From Phycisphaerae bacterium (GTDB lineage: Bacteria > Planctomycetota > Phycisphaerae > Phycisphaerales > UBA1924), in NCBI GenBank assembly GCA_016794925.1, contig JAEUIW010000005.1, positions 1-64,000 on the forward strand: a DNA stretch of 64,000 nt. The letters run 5' to 3'. Below are positions 35,104-45,985 of the stretch, in pieces (the stretch's first letter is position 1; every line of letters starts with the position of its first letter). The notes beneath the pieces are model-generated. The model saw only the letters and a list, made by a program, of their open reading frames with translations. It did not search any database and was not told the origin of the DNA. The position numbers and the translations under genes were made by a program.

Positions 35104-36540
<1,437 letters not shown>

Positions 36541-36691
36541 GCGAGATCTCCATGAACAGGGGGCGCACGCCGGCGCGACTCGGATGTTAGGTGTCGCGCG
36601 CGCCGCCCTGCCCGATGCCGATGTCGTTCAGGCGATCCCGTGCACGGTCAAGCCTCCGGCCGCGTCTTTTCTCGCAGATCCGGGGGTTGTT

Positions 36692-37075
36692 TCACGATCG
36701 GTTCGGCGGCTCCGTGAGGGGCGACGGGTGGTGCGGTTCGTACAGCATGACCTCGACGCCGCCCGGCAGGCCCAGCATGACCGTGGTGCCGAAACTCCGC
36801 GGCTCCGGATCCCCTCTCACCTCGACGCCCTTCGTCCGCAACTCGCGGACGGTCGCCCGGATGTCGTCGCACATGAACGCGAGTTGATGCCGGCCCCGAG
36901 TCGGGTCCGCCGGTCCTTCCGTCGGATGCACGCCCACCTCGGCGGGCGGCAGTGCGAAGATCAGCCAGCCTTCGCCCGCATCAACGTGCCGCCAGCCGAA
37001 CACGTCGCGGAGCACGGCACGCAGCGCCTCGGGCTCCGAGCTGTACAGCAGCGCGTGCGCGCCAATGATCGCCAT
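36692..37075 (-). CDS. VOC/glyoxalase-like family protein
   Basis: 127 aa vicinal-oxygen-chelate fold: HALLYSSEPEALRAVLRDVFGW, GWLIFALPPAEVGVHP, and GVEVMLYEP with candidate metal ligands (H, E). Small members act as dioxygenases, isomerases or antibiotic-binding proteins. The ATG at 37075 is standard. The neighbour pair handles persulfide, but a functional link is not evident. Confidence 0.85.
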   Translation of the reverse strand: MAIIGAHALLYSSEPEALRAVLRDVFGWRHVDAGEGWLIFALPPAEVGVHPTEGPADPTRGRHQLAFMCDDIRATVRELRTKGVEVRGDPEPRSFGTTVMLGLPGGVEVMLYEPHHPSPLTEPPNRS

Positions 37076-37180
37076 GCGGATGCTCCATGAACATGTGTCC
37101 CGACCGGCGGCGCTCAGTGATCGCCGCGGATGCGCGGCACGGTGTCAGTCAGTGCCGTTGGGGTCGTCGTGCGAGCGCCA

Positions 37181-38347
37181 TCATCCCGCGTGCTTCGCCA
37201 CTTCCTCCGCCACCTCGATGGTCGTGTTTTTGCCCCCCATGTCGTAGGTCTTGACCTTGCCCTCTTTGATGACGCGGGCGATGGCGGACTCGAGGCGTGC
37301 GGCCTTGTCCTTTTCCGCGCCGCCGCCGAGCCAGTCGAGCATCATCTTGGCGGTGAGGAGCATGGCGTGGGGGTTGACCTTGTACTGGCCGGCGTACTTG
37401 GGCGCGCTGCCGTGCGTGGGCTCGAACACCGCGTACCTGTCGCCGAGGTTGGCGGAGGGGGCGAAGCCCAGGCCGCCGACCAGGCCGGCGCAGAGGTCGG
37501 AGACGATGTCGCCGAACATGTTCTCGGCGACGAGGACGGAGTAGTCCTGTGGGTTCTTGAACATCCACATGCAGATGGCGTCGATGTTCGCCTCGTCCGC
37601 CCAGATGCCGGCGGGCTTGTACTCCTCCGCCAGCTTGCGGAAGATCCGCGTCATCAGCCCGCCTGTCTCGCGCAGCACGTTGGGCTTCTCGACCAGCGTC
37701 ACGCGCTTCCGCCCCGTCCTCTTCGCGTACTCGAACGCCTGGCGGCAGATGTTCGTGCACCCCTGCACGCTCACAATGCGCGTCGACAACGCCACGTTCT
37801 CCAGCCCCTTGTCCTTCCACGGCTTCATCTTCGGGTTTGCGCAAAGGGCGGTGTAGACGGGCTCGGGGACAGGGAAAAACTCGACGCCCCCGTACATGCC
37901 CTCGGTGTTCTCACGGAACACGACCTGATCGATCATGATGTCCCTGGAGTCGGGGTTGGCCAGGCGCGTGCCGCGGTAGTTGAGGGGGTTCCCCTCGTAG
38001 GACTTGCAGGGGCGCATGTTGGTGTGCAGGTTGAACATCTGGCGGAGCTTGACGATGGGGGAGAAATACACCAACCCCTTGCCCTTGAGTTCGGGGGCGA
38101 GTTCGTCCTTCGCCTCGTCCTGGGGCTTGCTGGTGATGGCGCCGAACAGGCCGCAGGTGGTGGAGTTGAGGACTTTGACGGAGCGGTCGGGGAGGGGATT
38201 GCCTTCCTTGCACCAGAATTCCCATCCGATGTCGCACGGGACGTACTCGGCATCGAGCTTCATGGCGTCGAGGACGAGGCGCGTGGCTTGCATCACGTCG
38301 TTGCCGATGCCGTCGCCGGGCATCCATGCGATTGAGTACTTGGCCAT
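37181..38347 (-). CDS. Isocitrate/isopropylmalate dehydrogenase family enzyme
   Basis: 388 aa NAD(P)-dependent beta-decarboxylating dehydrogenase. Motifs: MPGDGIGNDVM at the N-terminus, FRENTEGMYGG (substrate-binding Arg/Glu), IVSVQGCTNI, DANIDA-like EANIDAICMW, and EPTHGSAPKYAG near the cofactor site. The start ATG at 38347 is preferred over the upstream extension. It is most likely the isocitrate dehydrogenase of the TCA cycle by sequence style; isopropylmalate or homoisocitrate substrates cannot be excluded. Confidence 0.88.
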   Translation of the reverse strand: MAKYSIAWMPGDGIGNDVMQATRLVLDAMKLDAEYVPCDIGWEFWCKEGNPLPDRSVKVLNSTTCGLFGAITSKPQDEAKDELAPELKGKGLVYFSPIVKLRQMFNLHTNMRPCKSYEGNPLNYRGTRLANPDSRDIMIDQVVFRENTEGMYGGVEFFPVPEPVYTALCANPKMKPWKDKGLENVALSTRIVSVQGCTNICRQAFEYAKRTGRKRVTLVEKPNVLRETGGLMTRIFRKLAEEYKPAGIWADEANIDAICMWMFKNPQDYSVLVAENMFGDIVSDLCAGLVGGLGFAPSANLGDRYAVFEPTHGSAPKYAGQYKVNPHAMLLTAKMMLDWLGGGAEKDKAARLESAIARVIKEGKVKTYDMGGKNTTIEVAEEVAKHAG

Positions 38348-38504
38348 TGCGGTGGTCTCCAAGAGCCGAATGTGGCGGGTGTTCCGTCGCGGAACGTGGA
38401 GTGTACGACCTTGCTGGTAGGATGGCAGGACGGCGGGAGCGGTCCGGGGCGTCGGCGGGACGGGAGTGCGAAGCCGGGAGCGCGCGGCTGTCCGGAGGTG
38501 AATT

Positions 38505-39002
38505 GTGAATGGGCGCAATCGCGAACGCAAAGCCCTGGACGAGGTCGCCGCGCCGGCCGAGAGGCAACCGGCGCGGGGAATCCGAGATGTGCGAAAGGCG
38601 GCATCGCCCGCGCGCGCGGAGCGTCACCTGGGGCGGGTGCGGGGCATCTGCCTGGCGCTGCCGGGGGCGAGCGAGCGGCTGTCGCACGGCGAACCGACGT
38701 TCTTCACCGGCAAGCGCGTGTTCGCGATGTTCTCGAACAACCACCATGGCGACGGGCGGCTCGCGGTGATCGTGCCGGCGGAGCTGGGGATGCAGGATCT
38801 GCTGATCGATCGGCATCCCCGTCGGTACTTCTATCCGGCGTACGTCGGTTCGGCGGGTTGGGTGGGGGTGGAGCTCTCGCGCGTCGGCGACGCGGAGCTG
38901 GCGCGGGTGATCCGCGCGGCGTGGCGACTGGTGGCGCCCAAGCGAGCGGTGAAGGCGTGGAACGACGGGCCGCGCGGCCGCGCCTCGGGTACGCGGGGCT
39001 GA
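38505..39002 (+). CDS. MmcQ/YjbR-like DNA-binding domain protein
   Basis: 165 aa. The GTG start at 38505 is supported by GGAGGTG four bases upstream. The conserved core CLALPGASERLSHGEPTFF, KRVFAMFSNNHHGDGRLAV and YVGSAGWVGVEL is typical of the MmcQ/YjbR fold (DUF419). The basic N-terminal 40 residues are extra. The role is poorly known, perhaps nucleic-acid binding. It is divergent from the dehydrogenase gene. Confidence 0.85.
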   Translation: MNGRNRERKALDEVAAPAERQPARGIRDVRKAASPARAERHLGRVRGICLALPGASERLSHGEPTFFTGKRVFAMFSNNHHGDGRLAVIVPAELGMQDLLIDRHPRRYFYPAYVGSAGWVGVELSRVGDAELARVIRAAWRLVAPKRAVKAWNDGPRGRASGTRG

Positions 39003-39125
39003 GCCCGAATCGAGCGTGTCTCGTCGCACGTAGTTCCCCCTCTCTCGTGCCGGCCGCGGGGTCGAACATCGACGCGCTGGATCGGTGCCGATGGGCGCGC
39101 ACGCCGTGACCGGGCCGCGGATCAA

Positions 39126-40097
39126 TCAGTCCCGGTACTTCGCGTGGCAGTCCCTGCACGACGCGGCAACGAGGTTGAACTGAGCCGACAGCCTCGCCGC
39201 GTCACGCTCGCCCGCGATGAGCAGGTCCTCGAGCGATTGCGCGCGGTCGCTGTTTGCGCCCAGCATCGCGGTGAAGTCGGCGGGCTTGTTCTGAGCGTGA
39301 TTGCCCGACGCCAGCACGCGGAGCAGGTCGGCCACACGGCCTGCTTCGGCGGCCGGGACGAGGTCGGGATGGCGTGAGGGGACTCCCCATCCCGCCGATT
39401 CGATGGCCTTGAGGTGTTCGATGGCCTGGTCTAACTCGAGCATGCTCGTGACGAAGGTCTCCGGGCGGGCCACGGCAGGAAAGTTAGCCGGAACAGCGTC
39501 GATCACGCACGCATCGATCACCGTGGCGGCTCCTGCGCAGGCGTACAGCCCCGCGTAATTCGGGGCGGTGCCCGAGACTCTCATGCGCTCGACCGCCGCC
39601 GCGGGTGTGGTCCAGCCGAGACTTGCGGCGACCGTGGCCGCCGCGCCGGCGCTGCGATGCTTGCCGTGATGGCAGTGGATGTAGACCGGGCCGGCCCGCA
39701 TCCCGTCGCGGGTCGCACGCACCAGCTGGAGCTTGCGTGCCTCGTCGAAGCCGTTGTAACCGATGGGCAGATGGACATAGCGGATGCCCCGGGCCGCGGC
39801 CCCTTCGACGTCCGGCTCGGCGCCGTCGACGCTGATGATGGTCCGAACGCCCATGCCCACGAGCGTGTCAAACCCGGTCTCAGCCTCGGGGGCGCCGCCG
39901 GATATGAAGCCGTCGTGATAGGCCACGGCATTACGGATTCCTGGATAGTCTCGCGGAACCGTGTCGGCGGGTGAGGGCAGCGCGGCGGTCGCACACGGGC
40001 TCACGGCAGTGTGACGAACGGGCGCGGAGCAGGACAAACTCCCGCAGGAGATTGAGGCAAGTGCCGCGGCGACGAGGAGGCGGCGGACGGCCCGCAT
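39126..40097 (-). CDS. Lipoprotein: tyrosine-phosphatase domain fused to cytochrome c'-like CXXCH tail
   Basis: 323 aa from the ATG at 40097; LVAAALASISCGS is a lipobox-like signal. A dual-specificity phosphatase-like domain carries the CX5R loop HCHHGKHRSAG (about 150) with GIRYVHLPIGY before it. The C-terminal half is helical (about 225-323) and ends with SCRDCHAKYRD, a CXXCH heme site placed at the very end as in cytochromes c'. The combination would put phosphatase and heme in one periplasmic protein. It might be redox-gated. An upstream frame extension lacks a signal. Confidence 0.75.
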   Translation of the reverse strand: MRAVRRLLVAAALASISCGSLSCSAPVRHTAVSPCATAALPSPADTVPRDYPGIRNAVAYHDGFISGGAPEAETGFDTLVGMGVRTIISVDGAEPDVEGAAARGIRYVHLPIGYNGFDEARKLQLVRATRDGMRAGPVYIHCHHGKHRSAGAAATVAASLGWTTPAAAVERMRVSGTAPNYAGLYACAGAATVIDACVIDAVPANFPAVARPETFVTSMLELDQAIEHLKAIESAGWGVPSRHPDLVPAAEAGRVADLLRVLASGNHAQNKPADFTAMLGANSDRAQSLEDLLIAGERDAARLSAQFNLVAASCRDCHAKYRD

Positions 40098-40715
40098 GAG
40101 AGCACGATCGTATCCGTGGCGGGCGAGACTCCCTGCGTCGGGTGGAATCGGCCCGGGTGCGCGGACCTGGCCGTCATCTGGCCTCGCGACCCCGATGGTC
40201 AGTCGCGGCAGTAGATATTCATGTTGAGCGACGTACCGCGGTCCGAGCTGGGTGTGCGGGCTTCGGACGAATGGCGGCGGTACGTGCGGCGATGGTGCTG
40301 GAGCGTGCAGCGAGATTCTTGAACGGGGCGGATTCGTGCGCGTGCGATGAGCGACCATTCCGTCGTTTATGGGAGTGTCGCGAAGATGTATGGCACAGAG
40401 GACCGCATGAACCTGCGAGGGACGGCGTCGCGAATGATCGGGACTTCGGACGTCAGTGGTGCGAACTGAAGCCGAGTCCGGGGCCTGCACGCACGCGCTG
40501 GACATTCTCCCACCCCCTTCCATGCTCGATGCTTGAACAAGCCATTCGTACGGATAATGTACAGCAATTGTTTGGAGTATGCAAGGTATTTCAAAAAATC
40601 CTGTAACTCATTTATTCACAGCTACTTACGATGTGCACCAGTTGTGGATGGTGCGAAACAAGTGTGGCATGTGTGCGTGCGACGCTGGTCGAGAGCGCGT
40701 GAGAATAGTGAAGCG
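40098..40715. other. 618-bp intergenic region, AT-rich to the right
   Basis: No gene is supported on either strand. The segment 40540-40670 is clearly richer in AT than its surroundings and contains TTATTCACA (40612-40620) and a weaker reversed TGTGGATGG (40643-40651), resembling DnaA boxes, but nothing around them suggests an origin. It may hold the promoter of the phosphatase-cytochrome gene and the end of the murQ operon. Confidence 0.4.
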
Positions 40716-41639
40716 TCACAAGATCTGATCGAGTCGGCCGCGTTGAGCGGCGAGGAGCGCCTCGGCTTCCGGACGGCCAGCGCCGCGATGGTGCATGACC
40801 ACGGCGGTCTTCACCGCCCCGCCCGCCCGGTCCAGGAGCTCGAACGCGGCGGGACGATCGATTCCGCAGAGGCGGGCGATGATCCGGGCCGCCCGATCGC
40901 GGAGCTTGTCGTTGGTCGCCCTCAGGTCGACCATCAGGTTATCGAAGACTCGGCCGGTGCGGACCATGAGCGAGGTCGAGATCACGTTCAACGCGATCTT
41001 GGTGGCCGTTCCGGCTTTCAGCCTGGTCGAGCCGGTGAGCACCTCGGGGCCCGTGTCGAGGAGCATCAGGTGATCGACGAAGGGCGGTGGGTCCATCGGC
41101 GCGCACGCGAGCAACCCGGTCAGCGGGGCATCGGGACCGAGCGCGTTCGCGTGACGCAGCGCCCCGAGCACGTACGGTGTCGTCCCGCCCGCCGAGATGC
41201 CCAGCACGGCGTCGTTCCGCCCGATGCGCAGGGATTGCAGGTCGGGCACGCAACCGCCGGGATCGTCTTCGCGGTGCTCGGACGAGCGGCGCAGCGATGC
41301 GTCGCCGCCCGCGATGAGGCCCACGACGCGTCCCTCGGGCAACTGGAATGTCGGCATCAATTCGGACGCGTCCAGCACGCCGAGTCGTCCGGAGGTTCCG
41401 GCGCCGAGATAGATGAGCCGTCCGCCGGGCTCGAACCGATCCGCGACGGCTTGAATGAAGCCGGTCAGCGCGGGGGCCGCGGCGCGGACGGCTCGGACCG
41501 CTACGAGTTGATCGCTGACGAGCAGATCGACGCACGCGGCGATGGGGAGCGCGTGCAGGCCGCGCGAGGCGGCGTGCGACGCTTCGGTGGGGACGCGGGA
41601 ACGGTCCGGCGGCAACGGCGGGGGAGGGGGAGCGTTCAC
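40716..41639 (-). CDS. murQ: N-acetylmuramic acid 6-phosphate etherase
   Basis: 307 aa cytoplasmic lyase that removes lactate from MurNAc-6-P to give GlcNAc-6-P. The SIS fold shows RLIYLGAGTSGRLGVLDASE, VGLIAGGDASLRRSSEHREDD, and ISAGGTTPYVLGAL with KAGTATKIALN. The start is GTG at 41639 overlapping the anmK stop (GTGA). It follows anmK and a GH20 hexosaminidase, so a complete anhydromuropeptide-recycling unit is present. Confidence 0.96.
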   Translation of the reverse strand: MNAPPPPPLPPDRSRVPTEASHAASRGLHALPIAACVDLLVSDQLVAVRAVRAAAPALTGFIQAVADRFEPGGRLIYLGAGTSGRLGVLDASELMPTFQLPEGRVVGLIAGGDASLRRSSEHREDDPGGCVPDLQSLRIGRNDAVLGISAGGTTPYVLGALRHANALGPDAPLTGLLACAPMDPPPFVDHLMLLDTGPEVLTGSTRLKAGTATKIALNVISTSLMVRTGRVFDNLMVDLRATNDKLRDRAARIIARLCGIDRPAAFELLDRAGGAVKTAVVMHHRGAGRPEAEALLAAQRGRLDQIL

Positions 41640-42733
41640 GGGAGCACCCAGGCCCCGGCGACGGGCGCGGCTTGTCCCGCGGGCAGCCCGGTGACGTGGG
41701 GCAACGTGAGGGGCACGCGGTCCTGCGCGAGCGCGCCGAGCACGGCGAAGCAGGCCGCTTCGCGATACTCGGCCAGCTCATGATCCGATCGCGGCGTGTC
41801 GCCGAGCGCCGCGGCGAGTTCATGGCGGAGTCGCTGGTTGCGACGGCCTCCGCCCGCGAGCAGGACGTCGTGGGGCTCATCGATCCAGCGCGCGACGGCC
41901 ATGGCAACGGCGCGGCAGGCTGACGCGGACAGGTCCGCCGCGGAGAGTCGTTGGGCGTGGCGCTCGACCCAGGCGATCGCCTCGTCGCCCGAGCCAAGCG
42001 AACGGGTTCGGTGCGCGGATTGCGTTGGGTCCGGGGCGAAGCGGAGCAGGTCGTCCGTCGCGGCGGGATCCACCCGGCCGTACGTGGCGATCGCACCCTC
42101 GGCATCGAAGGGCCGATCGAGCATCCGTCTGGCGACGGCGTCGAGCACGTGATTGCAGGCGCAGACGTCGCCGGCGCGGATCGCGCGGAGGGACGCGGAA
42201 GGCTCGCCGCCGGCGTCGCGCGGCAGCAACGTGACATTGCAGAACCCACCGAGGTTGACCACGGCGACGGGGCGGTGAGGGGAGCGGAATAGGATCCAGT
42301 CCGCCAGCGGCGTGATCGGCGCGCCCTGCCCGCCGGCGGCGAGGTCGGCCTGGCGCAGGTCATACACCACGGGCGCACCAGCGGCGCGGGCGATCGGGGC
42401 GGGCTGGATCAATTGCCAGGAAACGGGTGGGGCGTGGTGGATGGTCTGACCGTGGACGCAGATGAGGTCGGCCCGATCGGATCCGAGCAGCGACGTGACG
42501 GCTTCGGCGTGAAGGAGGGCGAGCTCCAGCGCGGCGCGGGCGGCGGCGCTCGCGGGCACGGGCCGGTCCTCCGCGAGCGTGCGGAGCCTGGTTGCGAGTT
42601 CGCCGAGGGGATGGGAGGCGGCGCGGAGCAGGGAGGGCGTCATGTCGAGCCCGCGGCCCTCGATCCGCACGAGCGCGACGTCGAGTCCATCGAGGCTTGT
42701 TCCGGTCATGCAGCCCACCACCAGGCGCGTCAT
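41636..42733 (-). CDS. anmK: Anhydro-N-acetylmuramic acid kinase
   Basis: 365 aa kinase that opens and phosphorylates anhydroMurNAc from peptidoglycan turnover, giving the MurQ substrate. Motifs: VVGCMTGTSLDGLDVALV at the N-terminus, ICVHGQTIHHAP, VVNLGGFCNVTLL, and LLAGGGRRNQRL. The ATG at 42733 begins the conserved start; the upstream extension is shadow. It is coupled to murQ and follows the GH20 gene with a 37-bp gap. Confidence 0.95.
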   Translation of the reverse strand: MTRLVVGCMTGTSLDGLDVALVRIEGRGLDMTPSLLRAASHPLGELATRLRTLAEDRPVPASAAARAALELALLHAEAVTSLLGSDRADLICVHGQTIHHAPPVSWQLIQPAPIARAAGAPVVYDLRQADLAAGGQGAPITPLADWILFRSPHRPVAVVNLGGFCNVTLLPRDAGGEPSASLRAIRAGDVCACNHVLDAVARRMLDRPFDAEGAIATYGRVDPAATDDLLRFAPDPTQSAHRTRSLGSGDEAIAWVERHAQRLSAADLSASACRAVAMAVARWIDEPHDVLLAGGGRRNQRLRHELAAALGDTPRSDHELAEYREAACFAVLGALAQDRVPLTLPHVTGLPAGQAAPVAGAWVLP

Positions 42734-42770
42734 GCCTGAGCGTAGGGTTCGGTCCGCGCGCCGTCGCTGG

Positions 42771-44603
42771 TCATACGCACAGTTCGGAGGCGACCCGGCG
42801 CAGGTGTGCGCAGGAGTGATCCAGCCCACCGACGCGGGAGCGGGCGAGCCACAGGCGTCGGAATGTCGGGACCAATTCGTCGAGCAGTTGCCGGCGCAAC
42901 GCGGCCGCGTCGTCGGCGGCAATGCCGCCGGGCGAGCGGCGGAGGAGCGCGCGGCGCGTCGCCCATTGGGCCATCGCGGCGGCGTGGGTGCACTCATCCT
43001 GGAGCAGGCTTGATCCGGTTCCGGGGAGGGACGCGGCGAGGGATTGAAGGACGTGGCCGACCGACGCCCATCGCTCAGGGGCGCCGACGTCGAGCTTGTC
43101 TCGAAGCGGCGTGTGCAGGTCGGCGAAGATGGCCGAAGCGTTGCGGAGGACGGGGGGCGCCCCGTCGTACGCGAGCGGGCCGGCGATGGCGCGGAGCGGG
43201 GCATCGGCATTGCCGAGGTCGTCCAGCCAACGTCCGATGCGCCGCGATGGATCATCGAATACGTGGAGCGACTCGGCCTCCAGATCGATGGCTTCGGAAC
43301 CGGCCCACGCGGCCTGCGCGCCCTGCGCGATCCCGTGGAGGGAAATGGGCCACTGCTGCTGGTGCCCGACGTCGCCCCAGTCGCAGATGAGCATGCCCGC
43401 CGCGCCGCCGGCGCGGGCGGCGCGGATGGCGGCGCCGATATTTCCGGATCGCTCGCTCGAGCGTCCGGTGATGGAACGCCAGGAGGACGTGCCGGGGCAG
43501 ATCCAGAACGCGCGCCCGGCGCCACCGAGCACTTCGGCCCAGCGGGCGAAGCGGGCGTCGGGCTCGTAGTCCCAGGCGAGTGCCACGGCGTGCTCGGGGA
43601 TGAGGTTTACGGACTCGGGGTGCGAGAGCGCGATGTCCGCCCAGAAGAGCGAGCGTTTGCCCACGGCGCGGACGACGGTGTCGATGTTCGCGAGGAAATC
43701 AAAGTAGACAGCGGGGGCGCCGCGTCGGGCGACTTCATCGCGCGACCGACCCTGGCCGACGTCGGCGGTCTCGTCGCAACCGATGTTGACGAGCGATGAG
43801 GAGAAACAGGGGAGCAGTTCGAGGAGCAGCTCACGGATCAGCGCGAGCGAGCGCGGATCGGTTGGGCAGATGGAGAAGGGACCGGTGCGCGTCCAGTGAT
43901 AGAAGCGCCAGGGTTCGTCCGGGCCCATTTCGGCCAGCGGGGCGTAGCGGGGATGCCGCAGCCATCCCGCTAGGTGGCCGAAGCAGTTCTGGTTCGCGGC
44001 CAGCTCGATCCCGAGCGTGGCGGAGTGTCGGTCGAGCCGCTGCATTTCGTCGGCGGTCAGGGGGGACCAGCCGCGCCAGACTTCTTCGTGCGCGGCGTAA
44101 GCGAACGTGTGCTCGGTGTAGAGCTGCAGGTGGTTGATCTTGAGCGTGGCGAGCGTTTCCACGACCCGGAAGAGCTCCTCCTGCGTGGGGATGCGGTCGC
44201 GCGAGACATCGAGCATCACGCCGCGCACGGGCAGCACGGGCTCGTCCTCGATGCGGAGACAGGGGATTCGCGGTCCGTACTGCCGGAGGAGCTGAGCCAG
44301 GGTGGCGAGGCCGGCGCGCAGGGCCGCTTCGGAGCGGCCGGTGAGCGTCAGGGCGCCCGGTGCGACGTGGAGGCGGTACGACTGACCCGCGGTCGTGCGG
44401 GGATCGGCGGGGGAATCGATCGCGCAGCGCACGCTCGGCTCGGCGCTCGCGTCTTCCGCGAGGAGCGACCGGAAGGGAACGAGCGAGCCGGGCGGTGCGC
44501 CGCGAACAACGAGGCGACGGCCGGCCGCCGGTGGGGCGAACACCCCGTGGTCGGATCGCAGCCATCGGGGCGCGGGGACGAGCAGCGGGCGGGGCTCGCT
44601 CAT
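42771..44603 (-). CDS. Glycoside hydrolase family 20-like beta-N-acetylhexosaminidase
   Basis: 610 aa, cytoplasmic by lack of signal. An N-terminal alpha/beta GH20b-like domain precedes a TIM barrel with RGVMLDVSRDRIPT, KINHLQLYTEHTFAY and the catalytic Asp-Glu pair in NIGCDETADVGQG. It probably cleaves GlcNAc from anhydromuropeptides or chitin-like fragments before AnmK and MurQ. Its ATG overlaps the upstream cation-transporter stop (ATGA). Confidence 0.9.
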   Translation of the reverse strand: MSEPRPLLVPAPRWLRSDHGVFAPPAAGRRLVVRGAPPGSLVPFRSLLAEDASAEPSVRCAIDSPADPRTTAGQSYRLHVAPGALTLTGRSEAALRAGLATLAQLLRQYGPRIPCLRIEDEPVLPVRGVMLDVSRDRIPTQEELFRVVETLATLKINHLQLYTEHTFAYAAHEEVWRGWSPLTADEMQRLDRHSATLGIELAANQNCFGHLAGWLRHPRYAPLAEMGPDEPWRFYHWTRTGPFSICPTDPRSLALIRELLLELLPCFSSSLVNIGCDETADVGQGRSRDEVARRGAPAVYFDFLANIDTVVRAVGKRSLFWADIALSHPESVNLIPEHAVALAWDYEPDARFARWAEVLGGAGRAFWICPGTSSWRSITGRSSERSGNIGAAIRAARAGGAAGMLICDWGDVGHQQQWPISLHGIAQGAQAAWAGSEAIDLEAESLHVFDDPSRRIGRWLDDLGNADAPLRAIAGPLAYDGAPPVLRNASAIFADLHTPLRDKLDVGAPERWASVGHVLQSLAASLPGTGSSLLQDECTHAAAMAQWATRRALLRRSPGGIAADDAAALRRQLLDELVPTFRRLWLARSRVGGLDHSCAHLRRVASELCV

Positions 44604-45502
44604 GGTGTCCGCCCGTCTTCGAAGGGCTCGATGTGGATGAGCACGTTATCGACGGAGGGGATGTCGGCGCGGAGGGCGGCCTTGACCGCGCCGCCGATGT
44701 TGTGCCCGTCGCGCACGCTGAGGTTCGCGGCCACGTGGACGTGCATGTCGAGCCAGTGACGGGTGCCGTGCTTGCGGGCGTAGACTTTTTCCACGGCGCG
44801 CACCCCGGGGACGCCCTCCGCGACGGCGCGCGCGCGGTCGATCAGTTCGGACGGCTCGGCGTCCATCAGTTCGCGGACGGGGAGCGCGATGAGCCGGGCG
44901 CCGTTGTACATCATGAGAATCGCCGCGAGTAGAGCGGCCCAGGAGTCCGCCGACTCGTAGCCGGGCCCGCCGAACACGGCGATGGAGATTCCGGCCGCGG
45001 CGGCGAGCGACGTGAGCGCGTCGGATCGATGGTGCCACGCGTCGACGACGATCGCGGCGGAGTCGAGGCGTTGCCCGACGTGGCGAACCCAGCGGAACAT
45101 GCACTCCTTGATGGCGGCGACGGAGAGGAGCACGCCGAGCGTGTAGGGCTCCGGGGACCGGGGCGGAGTGAGGATGCCGCGGATGGCGCCGATGCCGACC
45201 GCGAGCCCGGCGCCGAGGATCATGAGCGAGACGATCAGGCCGGCGAGCGACTCGGCCTTTCCGTGCCCGTACGGATGCTCCTGGTCGGCGGGGCGCGAGC
45301 CGATGCGCAGGCCGCTGAAAATGACCAGCGAGCCGCCGATGTCGGTCAGGGACTCGATGGCGTCGGCGATGAGCGCGGCGGAGTGGCCAAGCAACCCGGC
45401 CAGCAGCTTGACGACGCTCAGCACGACGTTCACCACCAGCCCGGTGACGGCGACACGCTGTCCGATGCGTGTGGTCAGCATTGCCGGCGTGTGCGTGGGC
45501 AT
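44600..45502 (-). CDS. Cation diffusion facilitator (CDF) family metal exporter
   Basis: 300 aa inner-membrane exporter of divalent metals (Zn, Fe, Mn or Co). Six membrane helices are visible; GHSAALIADAIESLTDIGG carries the first Asp of the metal site, and DAWHHRSDALTSL the H-x3-D site in the fifth helix. A C-terminal cytoplasmic ferredoxin-like domain (VPGVRAVEKVYARKHG) follows. In the first site His is replaced by Glu (ADAIES), affecting metal preference. It is coupled to GH20. Confidence 0.93.
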   Translation of the reverse strand: MPTHTPAMLTTRIGQRVAVTGLVVNVVLSVVKLLAGLLGHSAALIADAIESLTDIGGSLVIFSGLRIGSRPADQEHPYGHGKAESLAGLIVSLMILGAGLAVGIGAIRGILTPPRSPEPYTLGVLLSVAAIKECMFRWVRHVGQRLDSAAIVVDAWHHRSDALTSLAAAAGISIAVFGGPGYESADSWAALLAAILMMYNGARLIALPVRELMDAEPSELIDRARAVAEGVPGVRAVEKVYARKHGTRHWLDMHVHVAANLSVRDGHNIGGAVKAALRADIPSVDNVLIHIEPFEDGRTP

Positions 45503-45544
45503 GGCGGGTGTCGCTGGGGCTGTATCGGTCGCGGAAGAGGGTTG

Positions 45545-45985
45545 CTAGCGCGTGATCCGCACCTCGAGCGGGGGCCCGTCGGCGGGGATGTCTGGAGGGG
45601 GTCGTCGCACCCAGACGCCGAGCTCGGAACCGGACCATGGCCCGGTGACGCAGGATTCGAACGGGGCGTGCCCGCGCGCGACGACGCGGACAAGAGAGGG
45701 ATGGTTGTCCGGAAGCCGGATTGCAGCGCGGCCGCGCGAATCGGTGCGTGCGGCACAGCCCTCCGGCGGATCCGTTCCGAAGATTGACGCGAGGGAGACC
45801 GGGTGCCGGGCAGAAGTGGGGTCCACGGCGACGACGGCGTCGGGGAGCGGCACCAGGGTGACCGCGTCTCGGGCTTCCAGCTGGTACTCGGTGTAGGTGT
45901 AGGTCGAGCAGCCCGCGAGCAGCGCGAGGGCCGCGACAAGCGACGCAAGGGGAGCGCGACGTGGCGCGGGTTCAACCCAGGACAC
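45545..45985 (-). CDS. Lipoprotein with carboxypeptidase-regulatory-like fold
   Basis: 146 aa. A signal ending in the lipobox LALLAGC-S is followed by a beta-sandwich-like sequence with a GCAARTDSRGRAAIRLP segment typical of CarboxypepD_reg-like domains. The start is GTG at 45985, overlapping the gspE stop by 14 bases, so it is in the operon. Function unknown, perhaps an envelope accessory of the secretion machinery. Confidence 0.7.
   Translation of the reverse strand: MSWVEPAPRRAPLASLVAALALLAGCSTYTYTEYQLEARDAVTLVPLPDAVVAVDPTSARHPVSLASIFGTDPPEGCAARTDSRGRAAIRLPDNHPSLVRVVARGHAPFESCVTGPWSGSELGVWVRRPPPDIPADGPPLEVRITR

Noticed and set aside
40612..40651. TTATTCACA and a reversed TGTGGATGG, resembling DnaA boxes in an AT-rich gap
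   Set aside because: Only one good match and one weak one, and no dnaA, dnaN, gidA or rpmH nearby; an origin cannot be supported.
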